Positions 28,466 to 38,312 of a stretch of DNA of 64,000 bases are shown in pieces. Position 1 is the first letter of the stretch. Each line of letters begins with the position of its first letter. The position numbers and the translations under genes were made by a program. Origin of the DNA: Massilia alkalitolerans DSM 17462 (GTDB lineage: Bacteria; Pseudomonadota; Gammaproteobacteria; Burkholderiales; Burkholderiaceae_D); NCBI RefSeq assembly GCF_000427785.1, contig NZ_ATYR01000007.1, forward strand, positions 170,471-234,470, written 5' to 3'. The notes under the pieces are model-generated. The model ran no database searches. It had not been told where the DNA came from and saw only the letters and a list, made by a program, of their open reading frames with translations.

Positions 28466-28492
28466 AACGCGGACGCACCAGGCGTCCGCGTT
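28466..28492 (-). terminator. Terminator of the M48-like lipoprotein gene
   Basis: AACGCGGACGC and GCGTCCGCGTT form an 11-bp stem around ACCAG. On the minus strand it is followed by TTTGTTTT, a weak T-tract, about 20 bases after the stop. Confidence 0.65.
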
Positions 28493-28511
28493 CGGTGGAA
28501 GGGCTGGCAAC

Positions 28512-29591
28512 TCAGGGCGTCAGCGGCTTGTTGGCCGACTTCTTGGCCTTGACTTCGGCCACCGCCTTGTCGATCGCGGCCATGCGCTGCGCCAGCGCCG
28601 GGTGGTTGGCGGTATGGCCGTTCAGCACCGTCGCCGGAGTGGTTTCCGCGAAGCGTTTCCAGAACCCGGAGATGCCCTCGACACGGTAATCGGCGCGCGC
28701 CAGCAGGTAGACTGCGAGGCGGTCGGCGGCGCTGTCGAGCGTGGACGGCATGGCCTTGATGCCGCCGCTGCCGATCAGCATCGAGGTGTCCGGCGCGATC
28801 CGGGTGAGGTTGTCGATGATGCTGCCGATGGTGGCGGCATTGCGCTGGCTGGCCGCATGGTTCAGCATGTTGTGCGCCATCGTGTGCGCCACCACGTAGG
28901 CCAGCTCGTCGTCGTTCTGCACGAAGCCCATCATGCCGCGCGTGACCATCACGCGCTGGCCGTCGGCATAGGCGTTGACGTTGTCCGCGTTGCCCAGCTC
29001 GATGCCGAAGGCGCAGGCGCGGGTCACGGGCACCGTCACGTCGCGCTGCGAACCGCGGCGCTCGATGGTCAGCGGCAGGCTGGCCTGCTTCGCGACGATG
29101 GGGCCGAACACGGCGCCGGCCTGCGACAGCGCGTTCGGGCCGGTGGGCAAGGGCTTGCCGCCGGCGGCCACCAGCTCGTCGCCGTTGCGCAGGCCGGCCT
29201 TGGCGGCGCCGCTGCCGGCCAGCACATTGGTGACCTGCAGGCGCTCGCCCATGCCGAGCACGGCGTGCGCGGCGTCGTTGTAGCTGCCGGGGTAGGTATA
29301 GCGGTTCTTGGCGGTGAAACCGAGCAGGTTGCGCGCATGGCGCGTGCACAGTTCGGCATTGTCGATGAGGAGGGGCGCGGCCACCTTGTACAGGCGGTCC
29401 TGCAGGCTCGCCATCCTGGTGAGGGTCTCGGCTGCCGCCGCCATCTCCGGTGTCACTTGCGGCGTCTCTGGTGCCGCCTGCCCCGGTGGGAGCGGCTGGC
29501 CCGGCTGCATCGGTGACTGCGTGGCGCAGGCCGAGAGCAATACGGCGATGGAAATACCCAGCGCAGTCTGGCGCACATGTTGACCGATCAT
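28512..29591 (-). CDS. M48-peptidase-like lipoprotein with PDZ domain and degenerate zinc site
   Basis: A 359-residue predicted lipoprotein with lipobox LSAC at residues 19-22. A PDZ-like domain covers roughly residues 105-185 (LAGSGAAKAGLRNGDELVA). The C-terminal part resembles M48 zinc peptidases, but the HExxH motif reads HTMAH at residues 236-240, so the catalytic glutamate is threonine. The expected third ligand region (ExxAD) reads DSAAD at 286-290. It is therefore probably a catalytically dead scaffold or chaperone. Nucleotides 28872-28886 confirm the threonine codon in the sequence given. Role unknown. Confidence 0.82.
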   Translation of the reverse strand: MIGQHVRQTALGISIAVLLSACATQSPMQPGQPLPPGQAAPETPQVTPEMAAAAETLTRMASLQDRLYKVAAPLLIDNAELCTRHARNLLGFTAKNRYTYPGSYNDAAHAVLGMGERLQVTNVLAGSGAAKAGLRNGDELVAAGGKPLPTGPNALSQAGAVFGPIVAKQASLPLTIERRGSQRDVTVPVTRACAFGIELGNADNVNAYADGQRVMVTRGMMGFVQNDDELAYVVAHTMAHNMLNHAASQRNAATIGSIIDNLTRIAPDTSMLIGSGGIKAMPSTLDSAADRLAVYLLARADYRVEGISGFWKRFAETTPATVLNGHTANHPALAQRMAAIDKAVAEVKAKKSANKPLTP

Positions 29592-29613
29592 AGTCCTCTT
29601 TATTCCTTGTCTC

Positions 29614-30063
29614 TTATTGTTTGCCGGTGCTGCCGAACCCTCCGGCGCCCCGTTCGCTCGATGCGAACTCCTCTACCACGTTGAAACCCACCTGCAGCAC
29701 GGGCACGATCACGAGCTGGGCCAGCCGGTCAAGCGGCTGCAGCGTGAAGCTCGCGTGGCCGCGGTTCCAGGTCGAGACCATCAGCTGTCCCTGGTAGTCG
29801 GAGTCGATCAAGCCTACCAGATTGCCGAGAACGATGCCGTTCTTATGGCCGAGTCCACTGCGCGGCAGGATCATGGCCGCATAGCCCGGGTCGCCGATGT
29901 GAATCGCCAGGCCGGTCGGCACCAGGGTCGTCTGGCCCGGCTCGATGACGAGCGGGGCGTCGATGCAGGCGCGCAGGTCCAGGCCTGCGCTGCCGGGCGT
30001 GCCGTAGCTTGGGAGCAGCTCCTTCATGCGCGGATCGAGGATTTTGAGATCGATGTTCTTCAT
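29614..30063 (-). CDS. dut: dUTP diphosphatase
   Basis: A 149-residue trimeric dUTPase that hydrolyses dUTP to dUMP, keeping uracil out of DNA. Conserved motifs are [29 protein letters not shown] with the catalytic Asp, and the C-terminal arm [10 protein letters not shown]. It follows coaBC by 14 bases, the normal coaBC-dut pair. Confidence 0.96.
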   Translation of the reverse strand: MKNIDLKILDPRMKELLPSYGTPGSAGLDLRACIDAPLVIEPGQTTLVPTGLAIHIGDPGYAAMILPRSGLGHKNGIVLGNLVGLIDSDYQGQLMVSTWNRGHASFTLQPLDRLAQLVIVPVLQVGFNVVEEFASSERGAGGFGSTGKQ

Positions 30064-30077
30064 GCTGTTCTGATGCT

Positions 30078-31304
30078 TTAGGTAAGTAAGGAGCGCTGTT
30101 CAAGGCGTTTCGCGATTTCCGACACCAGCTGGCGCGCCAGGCTCAGTTTGTCGGCGCGCGGCAGCACGGTATGGCCGCTCTCGTCGAACAGGATGATGGT
30201 GTTCTCATCCTGCCCGAAGGTCTGGGGGCCGATATTGCCCACCAACAGGGGAATGCCTTTTCTCTCGCGCTTGGCGGCGCCGAATTCCATCAGGTTCTCG
30301 GACTCGGCGGCGAAGCCCACGCAGTAGGGCCAGCCGGACAGCGAGGTGGTGGCGGCGACCGAGGCCAGGATGTCGGCGTTCTGCACGAACTCGAGCTGCG
30401 GCGCACCGCCGCCTTCCTGCTTCTTGATCTTCTGGCCGCTGGCATTCGCCACCCGCCAGTCGGCCACCGCCGCCACGCCGATGAAGACGTGCTGGCCGCT
30501 CACTCCCGCCATCACGGCGTCGTGCATCTGCTGGGCGGTGAGCACGTCGATGCGGCGCACGCCGTGCGGTGTGCTCAGGGAGGTTGGGCCGCTCACCAGG
30601 GTGACCTCGGCGCCGGCTTCGCGCGCCGCGCGCGCCACCGCGTAGCCCATCTTGCCCGAAGAGAGGTTGGTAATGCCGCGCACCGGGTCGATCGGCTCGA
30701 ACGTGGGGCCGGCCGTGATCAGGACGCGGCGGCCCGCCAGCACCTTGTGCTGGAAGGAGGCGATCAGTTCCTCGACCAGTTCTTCCGGCTCGAGCATGCG
30801 GCCCAGGCCGGTCTCGCCGCAGGCCTGGGAGCCGGCCGCCGGGCCGAACAGGCAAATGCCGTCCTCGACCAGCTGTTTCACATTGCGCTGGGTCGCCGGG
30901 TTTTCCCACATCTCGACGTTCATCGCCGGCGCCACCAGCAGCGGCACGCGGCGCGGACGGGCCACGCACAGGGTCGACAGCAGGTCGTTGCAGGCGCCGT
31001 GCGCCAGCTTGCGGATGAAGTCGGCCGAGCAGGGCGCGACCAGGATGGCGTCGGCGTCGCGCGTCAGGTCGATGTGGGCCATGTTGTTGGCCATGCGCGG
31101 ATCCCACTGGTCGGTATAGACCGTCTGGCCGGACAGGGCCTGCATGGTGACCGTGCCGATGAAGTGGGTGGCCGCCTCGGTCATGACCACCTGCACGCTG
31201 GCGCCTTCCTTGACGAGGGAACGGCACAGTTCCGCCGCCTTGTAGCAGGCCACGCCGCCGGTGAGGCCGAGGACGATCTTCTTGCCCTTGAGGTCCATGC
31301 TCAT
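30078..31304 (-). CDS. coaBC: Phosphopantothenoylcysteine decarboxylase / phosphopantothenate-cysteine ligase
   Basis: A 408-residue bifunctional coenzyme A biosynthesis enzyme (Dfp). The N-terminal CoaC flavoprotein half has [14 protein letters not shown], the [16 protein letters not shown] substrate loop and the [10 protein letters not shown] cysteine flap. The C-terminal CoaB half starts near [18 protein letters not shown] and includes [14 protein letters not shown] lies seven bases before the ATG at 31304. Confidence 0.96.
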   Translation of the reverse strand: MSMDLKGKKIVLGLTGGVACYKAAELCRSLVKEGASVQVVMTEAATHFIGTVTMQALSGQTVYTDQWDPRMANNMAHIDLTRDADAILVAPCSADFIRKLAHGACNDLLSTLCVARPRRVPLLVAPAMNVEMWENPATQRNVKQLVEDGICLFGPAAGSQACGETGLGRMLEPEELVEELIASFQHKVLAGRRVLITAGPTFEPIDPVRGITNLSSGKMGYAVARAAREAGAEVTLVSGPTSLSTPHGVRRIDVLTAQQMHDAVMAGVSGQHVFIGVAAVADWRVANASGQKIKKQEGGGAPQLEFVQNADILASVAATTSLSGWPYCVGFAAESENLMEFGAAKRERKGIPLLVGNIGPQTFGQDENTIILFDESGHTVLPRADKLSLARQLVSEIAKRLEQRSLLT

Positions 31305-31341
31305 GATGACTCCGGATTCAGCTCAGTTGATGCGTTAATGC

Positions 31342-31869
31342 TCAGGACTTGTTCACGCGCCGCAGTTCGTCCAGGACGAACAAGGCCGCGCCGACCGAAA
31401 TGCCGATGTCGGCGATGTTAAAGGCCGGGAAGTGGCCGATGCCTCGCCAGTAGAAGTCGAGGAAGTCGATCACGTGGCCGTGCACGACGCGGTCGATGCC
31501 GTTGCCGATGGCGCCCGCCATGATCAGGGCCAGCGCGAAGCAGAACAGGCGCTGGCTGGCGTTCTTCTTGATCATGTACAGGCAGAAGCCGACCGCGCCG
31601 AGGGCGATGCCGAGGAAGAGCCAGCGCTGCCAGCCGCTGGCGTCGCCGAGGAAGCTGAACGCCGCGCCGGGGTTGTAGACCTTGATCAGGTTGAAGAAGC
31701 TGGTGATCGGCAGCGTCTCGGCATAGGCGAAGGTGCGCTCGACGGTGAGCTTGGTCACCTGGTCGAGCAGGACGATGATCGCCGCCAGGCCGAGCCATGG
31801 GAACAGGCTGGCGGAAGGCTTGTAGAGGGGCTTGGCGCCCGGAGAAGCTTTTTTGGTTTTGGTGGCCAT
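31342..31869 (-). CDS. lspA: Lipoprotein signal peptidase (signal peptidase II)
   Basis: A 175-residue inner-membrane aspartyl protease with four transmembrane helices that removes prolipoprotein signal peptides. The catalytic aspartates lie in NGIDRVVHGHVIDF and AFNIADIGISVG. The N-terminal 20 residues are basic and cytoplasmic. It lies between ileS and coaBC in the standard order; cotranscription with ileS is usual in proteobacteria. Confidence 0.96.
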   Translation of the reverse strand: MATKTKKASPGAKPLYKPSASLFPWLGLAAIIVLLDQVTKLTVERTFAYAETLPITSFFNLIKVYNPGAAFSFLGDASGWQRWLFLGIALGAVGFCLYMIKKNASQRLFCFALALIMAGAIGNGIDRVVHGHVIDFLDFYWRGIGHFPAFNIADIGISVGAALFVLDELRRVNKS

Positions 31870-31938
31870 GGTGTCAGGTCGGTGCCCGCCATGCCGGCCC
31901 GAGGGCCGGCATGGCGGTGGAACCCCGTGAGGGGAAGG

Positions 31939-34827
31939 TCAGGCGTAGCGGCGGGCTTCGCCGCTGCCGAACAGGTTGCTGGTGCAGCGGCCGCACAGGC
32001 CGGCATGCGCATGGTCGTGGCCGACGTCGCGGCGGTAATGCCAGCAGCGCTCGCACTTTTCCGCTTCCGACGGGGTCACGGTCACTGCTTCGTTGGCGGC
32101 GTCCGCCACCTGTTCCACGCTGGCCTGCGAGGTGATGAACACGAACTTCAGGTCATCCTCGAGGCTGGCCAGCAGCTGGAATTTCTCGCCCGCGGCCTTG
32201 ATCGCCAGTTCCGCCTGCAACGAGGAGCCGATGGCGCCCGAGGCGCGCACTTCTTCCAGCTGCTTGGTCACGTCGGCACGTACTTCGCGCAGCGCGGCGT
32301 ACTTGGCCAGCAGGGCTTCGCCGTCCGCGACGTCCGGGAAGGTCCACAGCGTTTGCGTGAAGATGGTCTCGTCGCTCTGCGCATAGGCCTGCTGGCCCGC
32401 GAACACGGCCCAGGCTTCCTCGGCGGTGAAGGACAGGATCGGGGCCATGACGCGCAGCAGCGCATGGGCGATGTGCCACAGCGCGGTCTGGGCCGAGCGG
32501 CGGGCCGTCGACTCGACGCCGGTGGTGTACAGGCGGTCCTTCAGGATGTCGAGGTAGAAGCCGCCCAGGTCTTCCGAGCAGTAATTCTGCAGGCGCGCCA
32601 CCACCGGGTGGAACTCGTAGCGCTCGAAGTGACCGGCGATGTCGCCCTGAAGCTGGGCCATCGCGGCAATCGCGTAGCGGTCGATCTCGAGCAGCTCGGC
32701 CACCGGCACGGCATCCTTCGCCGGGTCGAAGTCCGAGGTGTTCGCCAGCAGGAAGCGCAGCGTGTTGCGGATGCGTCGGTAGGATTCGGTGACGCGCTTG
32801 AGGATCTCGTCGCCGATCGACAGCTCGCCGGTGTAGTCGGTCGAGGCCACCCACAGGCGCAGGATGTCGGCGCCGAGGGTATCGGAGATCTTCTGCGGCG
32901 CCAGCGTGTTGCCGAGCGACTTCGACATCTTCTTGCCGTTCTCGTCGACGGTGAAGCCGTGGGTCAACAGCGCCTTGTACGGCGGACGGCCGTTGAGCAT
33001 CGAAGAGGTCAGCAGCGAGGAGTGGAACCAGCCGCGGTGCTGGTCCGAGCCTTCCAGGTAGAGGTCGGCCGGGAAGGCGGACTGCTCCTTGTGCGAGCCG
33101 CGCAGCACGGTCTGGTGGGTCGAGCCCGAGTCGAACCACACGTCCAGCGTGTCCTTGTTCTTCTCGTAGTTGGCGGCGTCCTCGCCCAGCAGTTCGCTCG
33201 GCTCCAGCTGCTGCCAGGCTTCGATGCCTTTGGCTTCGATCAGCTTGGCGACCTGCTCCAGCAGCTCCGGGGTGCGCGGATGCAGCTCGCCGGTTTCCTT
33301 GTGCAGGAAGAAGGCCATCGGCACGCCCCACTGGCGCTGGCGCGACAGGGTCCAGTCCGGACGGTTGGCGATCATGCCCTGCAGGCGCGCCTGGCCCCAG
33401 TCCGGGAAGAATTGGGTCTCGGCGATGCCGGCCAGCGCGGTTTCGCGCAGGGAGGGGCCGCCGTCCTTCGGGGTGACGTCCATGCCGGCGAACCACTGGC
33501 TGGTGGCGCGGTAGACGATCGGGGTCTTGTGGCGCCAGCAGTGCATGTAGCTGTGGTCGAACATCTTCAGTTCGAACAGGGCGCCGGCGGCGCGCAGGGC
33601 TTCGCAGATCGGCTTCGACGCTTCCCAGATGGTGAGTCCGCCGAACAGCGGCAGAGTCGAGGCGAAGCGGCCGTCGCCCATCACCGGTTTCAGGATCTCG
33701 TCGTCCTTCATGCCGTGCGCCTTGCAGGACTGGAAGTCTTCCAGGCCGTAGGCAGGCGCCGAGTGGACCACGCCGGTGCCGCTGTCGGTGGTCACGTAGT
33801 CGGCCAGGTAGACCGGGGAAGTGCGGTCGTAGAACGGGTCCTGCGCGTGCAGCGGATGCTTGAAGCGGAGGCTCGCCAAGCTGGCGCCCAGGGTGGTGGC
33901 GATGATTCGACCTTCCAGCTTGTAGCGCTGCAGGGTGGCCTCGACCAGGTCCTGCGCCAGGATCAGCAGCAGCGGCTGGCCGTCACGTTCGGCCTGCACC
34001 AGCGCGTACGTCACTTCCGGGTTGGCGTTCAGGGCCTGGTTCGACGGGATGGTCCATGGGGTGGTGGTCCAGATCACGATGAAGCCATTGGTGGTCGGCA
34101 GCTGCGCCAGGCCGAAGGCCGCGGCGACTTTCTCCGGTTCGGCGAACGGGAAGCCGACGTCGATCGCCGGGTCGCGCTTGTCCTGGTATTCCACTTCGGC
34201 CTCGGCCAGTGCCGAGCCGCAGTCGAAGCACCAGTTCACCGGTTTGAGGCCGCGGTACACGTAACCTTTCTCCAGCAGCTTGCCGAGGGCGCGCAGCTCG
34301 TCCGCCTCGTTCCCGTAGGCCATGGTCATGTAGGGGTTTTCCCATTCGCCCAGCACGCCCAGGCGGATGAAGCCGGCACGCTGGCGGTCGATCTGCTCGA
34401 GCGCGTAGGCGCGCGCCTTCTGCAGCACCTCGGCGGTCGGCAGGTTCTTGCCGAACTGCTTTTCGATCTGGATCTCGATCGGCATGCCGTGGCAGTCCCA
34501 GCCCGGCACGTAGGGCGCGTCGAAGCCGGCCATGGTGCGCGATTTGACGACCATGTCCTTCAGGATCTTGTTGACGGCGTGGCCGAGGTGGATGTCGCCG
34601 TTCGCATACGGCGGGCCATCGTGCAGGATGAACTTCGGACGGCCGGCCGCCGCCTTGCGGATGCGCTGGTAGATCTTCTTGTCCTGCCACTGCTTGACCC
34701 AGCCCGGCTCGCGCTTGGCGAGGTCGCCGCGCATCGGGAAGGGGGTGTCGGTCATGTTGACCGGGTATTTGCTCTCTGGCTTGGCGCCCTTCTGGGCCTT
34801 GTTCTGGACGGGTTTGGTATCGGACAT
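31939..34827 (-). CDS. ileS: Isoleucyl-tRNA synthetase
   Basis: A 962-residue class I synthetase charging tRNA-Ile. The HIGH motif is HLGH at residues 80-83, within [16 protein letters not shown], the KMSKS loop is near residue 630 (KKMSKSLGN), and the C-terminal zinc finger has CERCWHYR and CGRC. The CP1 editing domain occupies the middle. A lysine-rich N-terminal extension precedes the conserved start region. Length and motifs are complete. Confidence 0.97.
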   Translation of the reverse strand: MSDTKPVQNKAQKGAKPESKYPVNMTDTPFPMRGDLAKREPGWVKQWQDKKIYQRIRKAAAGRPKFILHDGPPYANGDIHLGHAVNKILKDMVVKSRTMAGFDAPYVPGWDCHGMPIEIQIEKQFGKNLPTAEVLQKARAYALEQIDRQRAGFIRLGVLGEWENPYMTMAYGNEADELRALGKLLEKGYVYRGLKPVNWCFDCGSALAEAEVEYQDKRDPAIDVGFPFAEPEKVAAAFGLAQLPTTNGFIVIWTTTPWTIPSNQALNANPEVTYALVQAERDGQPLLLILAQDLVEATLQRYKLEGRIIATTLGASLASLRFKHPLHAQDPFYDRTSPVYLADYVTTDSGTGVVHSAPAYGLEDFQSCKAHGMKDDEILKPVMGDGRFASTLPLFGGLTIWEASKPICEALRAAGALFELKMFDHSYMHCWRHKTPIVYRATSQWFAGMDVTPKDGGPSLRETALAGIAETQFFPDWGQARLQGMIANRPDWTLSRQRQWGVPMAFFLHKETGELHPRTPELLEQVAKLIEAKGIEAWQQLEPSELLGEDAANYEKNKDTLDVWFDSGSTHQTVLRGSHKEQSAFPADLYLEGSDQHRGWFHSSLLTSSMLNGRPPYKALLTHGFTVDENGKKMSKSLGNTLAPQKISDTLGADILRLWVASTDYTGELSIGDEILKRVTESYRRIRNTLRFLLANTSDFDPAKDAVPVAELLEIDRYAIAAMAQLQGDIAGHFERYEFHPVVARLQNYCSEDLGGFYLDILKDRLYTTGVESTARRSAQTALWHIAHALLRVMAPILSFTAEEAWAVFAGQQAYAQSDETIFTQTLWTFPDVADGEALLAKYAALREVRADVTKQLEEVRASGAIGSSLQAELAIKAAGEKFQLLASLEDDLKFVFITSQASVEQVADAANEAVTVTPSEAEKCERCWHYRRDVGHDHAHAGLCGRCTSNLFGSGEARRYA

Positions 34828-34923
34828 AAGGTTTTTCTCTAGGGGATTCGGTTCAGTCTCGCGGCGGGGCCGCGTGTGCGCCGGTTTCGGCCGGCTTGCC
34901 TGGAAGGTGTCAAATGCGAGGCG

Positions 34924-35895
34924 TCAAATTCGGTCGGTCGCGGTGAGCGCGCCGTTACGGTGCGCGAAGAAGGCGCGTGCCTGGACGGCGTCGCGCTCGA
35001 TCGCGTCGGTGAGCGTGGGCAGGTCGACGTATTTCTCCTCGTCGCGCAGCTTGGCGAGGAATTCGACGCGCACCAGCTTGCCGTAGGCGCTCTGGTCGTA
35101 GTCGAACACGTGCACTTCCAGCAGCATGCGTCCCTGGTCCTCGACGGTAGGGCGCACGCCGAGGCTGGCGACGGCCGGCAAGGGCTGCTCCGCCAGGCCG
35201 TGCACCTGCACCACGAAGATGCCGGCAAGGGCAGGGCGGTGCGCCACGCGCAGGTTCAGGGTCGGGAAGCCCAGCGTGCGGCCGAGCTTCTGCCCATGGA
35301 TCACGTGGCCCGACATGGCGTAGGGGTGGCCGAGCAGCTGCTGGGTGGCGCCGAAGTCGCCGGCGGCAAGCGCTTCGCGCACGGCCGAGGACGAGATGCG
35401 GCGCTCGCCCAGCATCACGGCATCCAGGGTCGCGACCTGGAAGCCGTACTCGCGGCCGGCTTCCTGCAGCATGGCGATGTCGCCCGCACGCCGGGCGCCG
35501 AAGCGGAAGTCGTCGCCCACCATCAGCCATTTGACGTGCAGGCCGTCGACCAGCACGCGCTCGATGAAATCGCGCGGCGACTGGGCGGCGAAGTGTTCGT
35601 TGAAATGCTCGACGATGACGCGATCGATGCCGGCGGCGGACAGGTCTTCCAGCTTGTCGCGCAGGTTGGCGATGCGGGCGGGGGCTTTCGACAGGTCGCC
35701 CATCTTGCGGGCGAAGTATTCGCGCGGGTGCGGTTCGAAGGTCATCACGGCGGCTTCGATCCCGAGCGCCATGGCGGCGCCGCGCACGTGCGCCAACAAT
35801 GCCTGGTGGCCGCGGTGGACACCGTCAAAGTTGCCGATCGTGAGGGCGCAGGGTGCGCGCGCCCTGTCGTTGGGTAGTCCGCGAAATACCTTCAT
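34924..35895 (-). CDS. ribF: Bifunctional riboflavin kinase / FAD synthetase
   Basis: A 323-residue enzyme making FMN and FAD from riboflavin. The N-terminal adenylyltransferase half has TIGNFDGVHRGHQALL and VGDDFRFGARRAGD, and the C-terminal kinase half has GRTLGFPTLNL and the GVRPTVEDQGRMLLEVHVFD segment. ATG 35895 has GGAAG upstream; the longer frame is non-coding in appearance. It is the first gene of ribF-ileS-lspA-coaBC-dut. No FMN riboswitch is evident upstream. Confidence 0.95.
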   Translation of the reverse strand: MKVFRGLPNDRARAPCALTIGNFDGVHRGHQALLAHVRGAAMALGIEAAVMTFEPHPREYFARKMGDLSKAPARIANLRDKLEDLSAAGIDRVIVEHFNEHFAAQSPRDFIERVLVDGLHVKWLMVGDDFRFGARRAGDIAMLQEAGREYGFQVATLDAVMLGERRISSSAVREALAAGDFGATQQLLGHPYAMSGHVIHGQKLGRTLGFPTLNLRVAHRPALAGIFVVQVHGLAEQPLPAVASLGVRPTVEDQGRMLLEVHVFDYDQSAYGKLVRVEFLAKLRDEEKYVDLPTLTDAIERDAVQARAFFAHRNGALTATDRI

Positions 35896-36006
35896 CAATG
35901 CTTCCAGTGGCGCAGCCGGCCGGTCCGGCGCGAAATACCTGATTATACGGTAACTCGCATGTTGCACAGCAACGAAGCCCCCGGAGAGGGGGATGCGTTG
36001 GCGCAA

Positions 36007-36037
36007 TAAAAAACGCCGCCTGCGAACAGGCGGCGTT
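36007..36037 (-). terminator. Terminator of the tonB-exbBD-TPR operon
   Basis: AACGCCGCCTG and CAGGCGGCGTT form an 11-bp stem around CGAA. Read on the minus strand the stem is followed by six or more T residues. It lies 35 bases after the TPR gene stop. Confidence 0.92.
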
Positions 36038-36072
36038 TCGGATCGCTCGACCGGGAGCGCTCGCTCGTCCGA

Positions 36073-37299
36073 TCAGGCGATCGGACGGTTGATCGCCATG
36101 ATCCAGTAGCGGGCCAGGTCGGCGCTGCCGTCCTTGCCGCCGACGGTCTTGAGCGTGCTGATGGCCTGCTGCTTCTTGCCGGCTGCGGCGTAGGCTTCGC
36201 CCAGGCGCAGCTTGGCTTCGTCAGCGTAACGCAGGTTGCCGGCCTTGATGGCGGTTTCCATCATCTTCAGACCCTTGTCGGCCTGGCCAGCCTGCACCAG
36301 CGCGTAGCCGAGGCCCACCAGCGCGTCGTTGTCCTTGGCGGCGGTGTATTCGGCTTCCAGGGCGGCGACGCCCTTGTTCTGCTCGGCCAGGTTCTTCTCG
36401 GCCAGGTCCTTCAGGCGCTTGTGACGCTCGGCGTCCGCACCGGTGCCCAGGGCGCCGGCCTTGTAGCCCTTGTCGATGACCTTCAGCGCTTCGGCCGGAG
36501 CTTTCGCCTGCAGCACCAGCTGGGCCATTTCCATGAACTCGCTTGGCTTCTTCATCAGGTTGTTGGCCAGCTTCAGACGGTACACGTCCACTGCCAGGCG
36601 GCCCGAGAAGCCAGGCTTGCCCTGGACGCGGTTCAGCAGGTCGTTCCAGTACTGGGCCTTCGGGTAGCCGGCGGCCAGCTTCTCGATGGTCTGCACGTAG
36701 CCGGCCTTGTCGTTCTTCTTCAGCTGGATGTTGGCCAGCATGCCGAGCTCGTCTTCGCTCAGGCGGCCGCTCTGTTCGGCTTTGCGCAGTTCCTGCTCGA
36801 GCGCGGCGACATTGCCCTGCTTGTAGTAGTTCTGCAGCAGGTAGGCGCGCAGCTTCGGATCGTTACCCTTCTGCAGCAGCTTCAGGATGGCGGCGTTCGC
36901 CTTGTTCAGGTCGCCGGCGCGCATGTAGATGCCGACCAGGCCTTCCGAGAACTGCGAGCGCTCGGACGCGCTCAGCTTGCCCGAGTCGAGCAGCTTTTCG
37001 AACGAGGTGGCCGCAAGGCCCCAATCGCCGGCCGACGAAGCTGCCGAGGCGCGCACGCGCTCGATCAGGAAGCGTTCGTCATCGGTCTTTGCTGCCTTGT
37101 CCGCGTCGCGCAGGGCGGCCAGTGCGCCCTTGGCGTTGCCCTGTTTCAGCAGCGACTGCGCCTGTTGCAGCGGCTTGCCGACTTCCGGACGCAGGGTGAC
37201 CGCAGCGTGCACAGGAGCCAGGCCAACGACAGGGATGGTTGCAGTGAAACCGAGGGCGGCCAGTGCGAGGCCAAGGTGTGCGAGACGGAATTTAATCAT
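36073..37299 (-). CDS. Secreted tetratricopeptide-repeat protein of the TonB locus
   Basis: A 408-residue protein with a signal peptide of about 32 residues (core LGLALAALGFTATIPVVG, cleavage near VHA-AV). The remainder is a series of paired helices of TPR character, for example QSLLKQGNAKGALAALRDADKA and ALVQAGQADKGLKMMETAIKAG. AAGGA precedes the ATG at 37299. It is the last gene of the tonB-exbB-exbD-exbD operon and is probably periplasmic. A role as scaffold or energy-transfer accessory is inference from position only. Confidence 0.85.
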   Translation of the reverse strand: MIKFRLAHLGLALAALGFTATIPVVGLAPVHAAVTLRPEVGKPLQQAQSLLKQGNAKGALAALRDADKAAKTDDERFLIERVRASAASSAGDWGLAATSFEKLLDSGKLSASERSQFSEGLVGIYMRAGDLNKANAAILKLLQKGNDPKLRAYLLQNYYKQGNVAALEQELRKAEQSGRLSEDELGMLANIQLKKNDKAGYVQTIEKLAAGYPKAQYWNDLLNRVQGKPGFSGRLAVDVYRLKLANNLMKKPSEFMEMAQLVLQAKAPAEALKVIDKGYKAGALGTGADAERHKRLKDLAEKNLAEQNKGVAALEAEYTAAKDNDALVGLGYALVQAGQADKGLKMMETAIKAGNLRYADEAKLRLGEAYAAAGKKQQAISTLKTVGGKDGSADLARYWIMAINRPIA

Positions 37300-37367
37300 C
37301 TGAAAACATCCTTCTTCAAAATGGACACGGCAGGGAAACCCTGCCGTGTTGGTCAAACATGGATCGA

Positions 37368-37802
37368 TTACTGGAACTGCTCGTTACCGACCATGCCGAT
37401 CTTGGTGACGCCGAGACGCTGAGCGGTTGCCATGACACCGGCCACCACCTTGTACTCGACCAGCTTGTTCGGACGCAGGTGCACTTCCGGCTGGTTCGGC
37501 ATCGCAGCGACGCCGTTCATCTTGGCTTCCAGTTCCGCGCGATCCGAGACTACCTGGCCATCCCACAGGATGGTGCCGTCGAAGTCCACGTCGATCGTCA
37601 CGACCACCGGTTTCTCATTCGTCTGCGGTGGCGGGGTGCCGACCGGCATGTTCAGATTGACCGAGTGGTTTTGTTTCGGAATCGTGATAATCATCATAAT
37701 GATGAGAACGAGCAGGACGTCGATCAGCGGCGTCATGTTCATTTCCATCATCGGTTCCGGATCGGCTCCTTTAGCGGAGCCCGAACCTACGTTCATGCCC
37801 AT
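37368..37802 (-). CDS. exbD: Biopolymer transport protein ExbD (second copy)
   Basis: A 144-residue inner-membrane protein with one transmembrane helix. The family motif NMTPLIDVLLVLIIMMII carries the membrane aspartate that conducts protons, followed by a periplasmic domain with the VHLRPNKLVEYKVV strand. It works with ExbB to energise TonB. It has diverged clearly from the other ExbD at 37882-38310, so both are probably used. Confidence 0.94.
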   Translation of the reverse strand: MGMNVGSGSAKGADPEPMMEMNMTPLIDVLLVLIIMMIITIPKQNHSVNLNMPVGTPPPQTNEKPVVVTIDVDFDGTILWDGQVVSDRAELEAKMNGVAAMPNQPEVHLRPNKLVEYKVVAGVMATAQRLGVTKIGMVGNEQFQ

Positions 37803-37835
37803 GGTGTTTCCTTTTCAAATGTTGGGGTCTCGGAC

Positions 37836-37871
37836 GCGATATCAAGGTCTCCTGAGAAACCTCGATATCGC
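37836..37871. other. Intercistronic stem-loop between the two exbD genes
   Basis: GCGATATC and GATATCGC pair over 8 bp. After one mismatch, AGGT and ACCT extend the stem by four. There is no T-tract. It may set differential mRNA stability between the two exbD cistrons. Confidence 0.55.
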
Positions 37872-37881
37872 GGACAGGGTG

Positions 37882-38310
37882 TTAGCCCTTGTCAGGCGGT
37901 TCGATAACGAAACCGACCTTCTGAATCCCAGCACGTTGTGCCGTGTAGATCACCCGGCCGATCGATTCGTAGCGGGATTCCTGGTCGCCACGAACTTTCA
38001 CTGCCGGCTGCGGCACTTTCACCGACTGCTCCGCGAGGAACTTGAACAGCTCGTCCGTGTTCGCGATGCGGGTCTGGTTGTAGTACATCTCGCCATCTTT
38101 GTTGATGGTGATGTTGACGTCTTCCGGCTTGGTCTTGGTGACCTGGTTCGTTTCTGCAGGCAGGTTCACTTTCTGCAGGTTCAGAACCACCGGGCTGGTG
38201 ATCAGGAAGATGATCAGAAGAACCAACATGATGTCGACTAGCGGCGTCGTGTTGATCTCTGACATCACGGCATCATCATCTCCGGAATCGGAGCCGACAC
38301 TCATCGACAT
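37882..38310 (-). CDS. exbD: Biopolymer transport protein ExbD (first copy)
   Basis: A 142-residue ExbD with an acidic N terminus, the membrane motif NTTPLVDIMLVLLIIFLI containing the key aspartate, and a periplasmic domain (PAVKVRGDQESRYESIGRVI). It starts two bases after the exbB stop, so it is translationally coupled with exbB and is likely its main partner. Confidence 0.95.
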   Translation of the reverse strand: MSMSVGSDSGDDDAVMSEINTTPLVDIMLVLLIIFLITSPVVLNLQKVNLPAETNQVTKTKPEDVNITINKDGEMYYNQTRIANTDELFKFLAEQSVKVPQPAVKVRGDQESRYESIGRVIYTAQRAGIQKVGFVIEPPDKG

Positions 38311-38312
38311 GA

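Noticed and set aside
31432..34842. 1136-codon open frame on the plus strand
   Set aside because: It is the antisense shadow of ileS and lspA, with no ribosome site or family match. High GC content keeps the reverse frame open.
35896..36006. FMN riboswitch ahead of ribF
   Set aside because: The gap is too short and lacks the conserved RFN element phrases.
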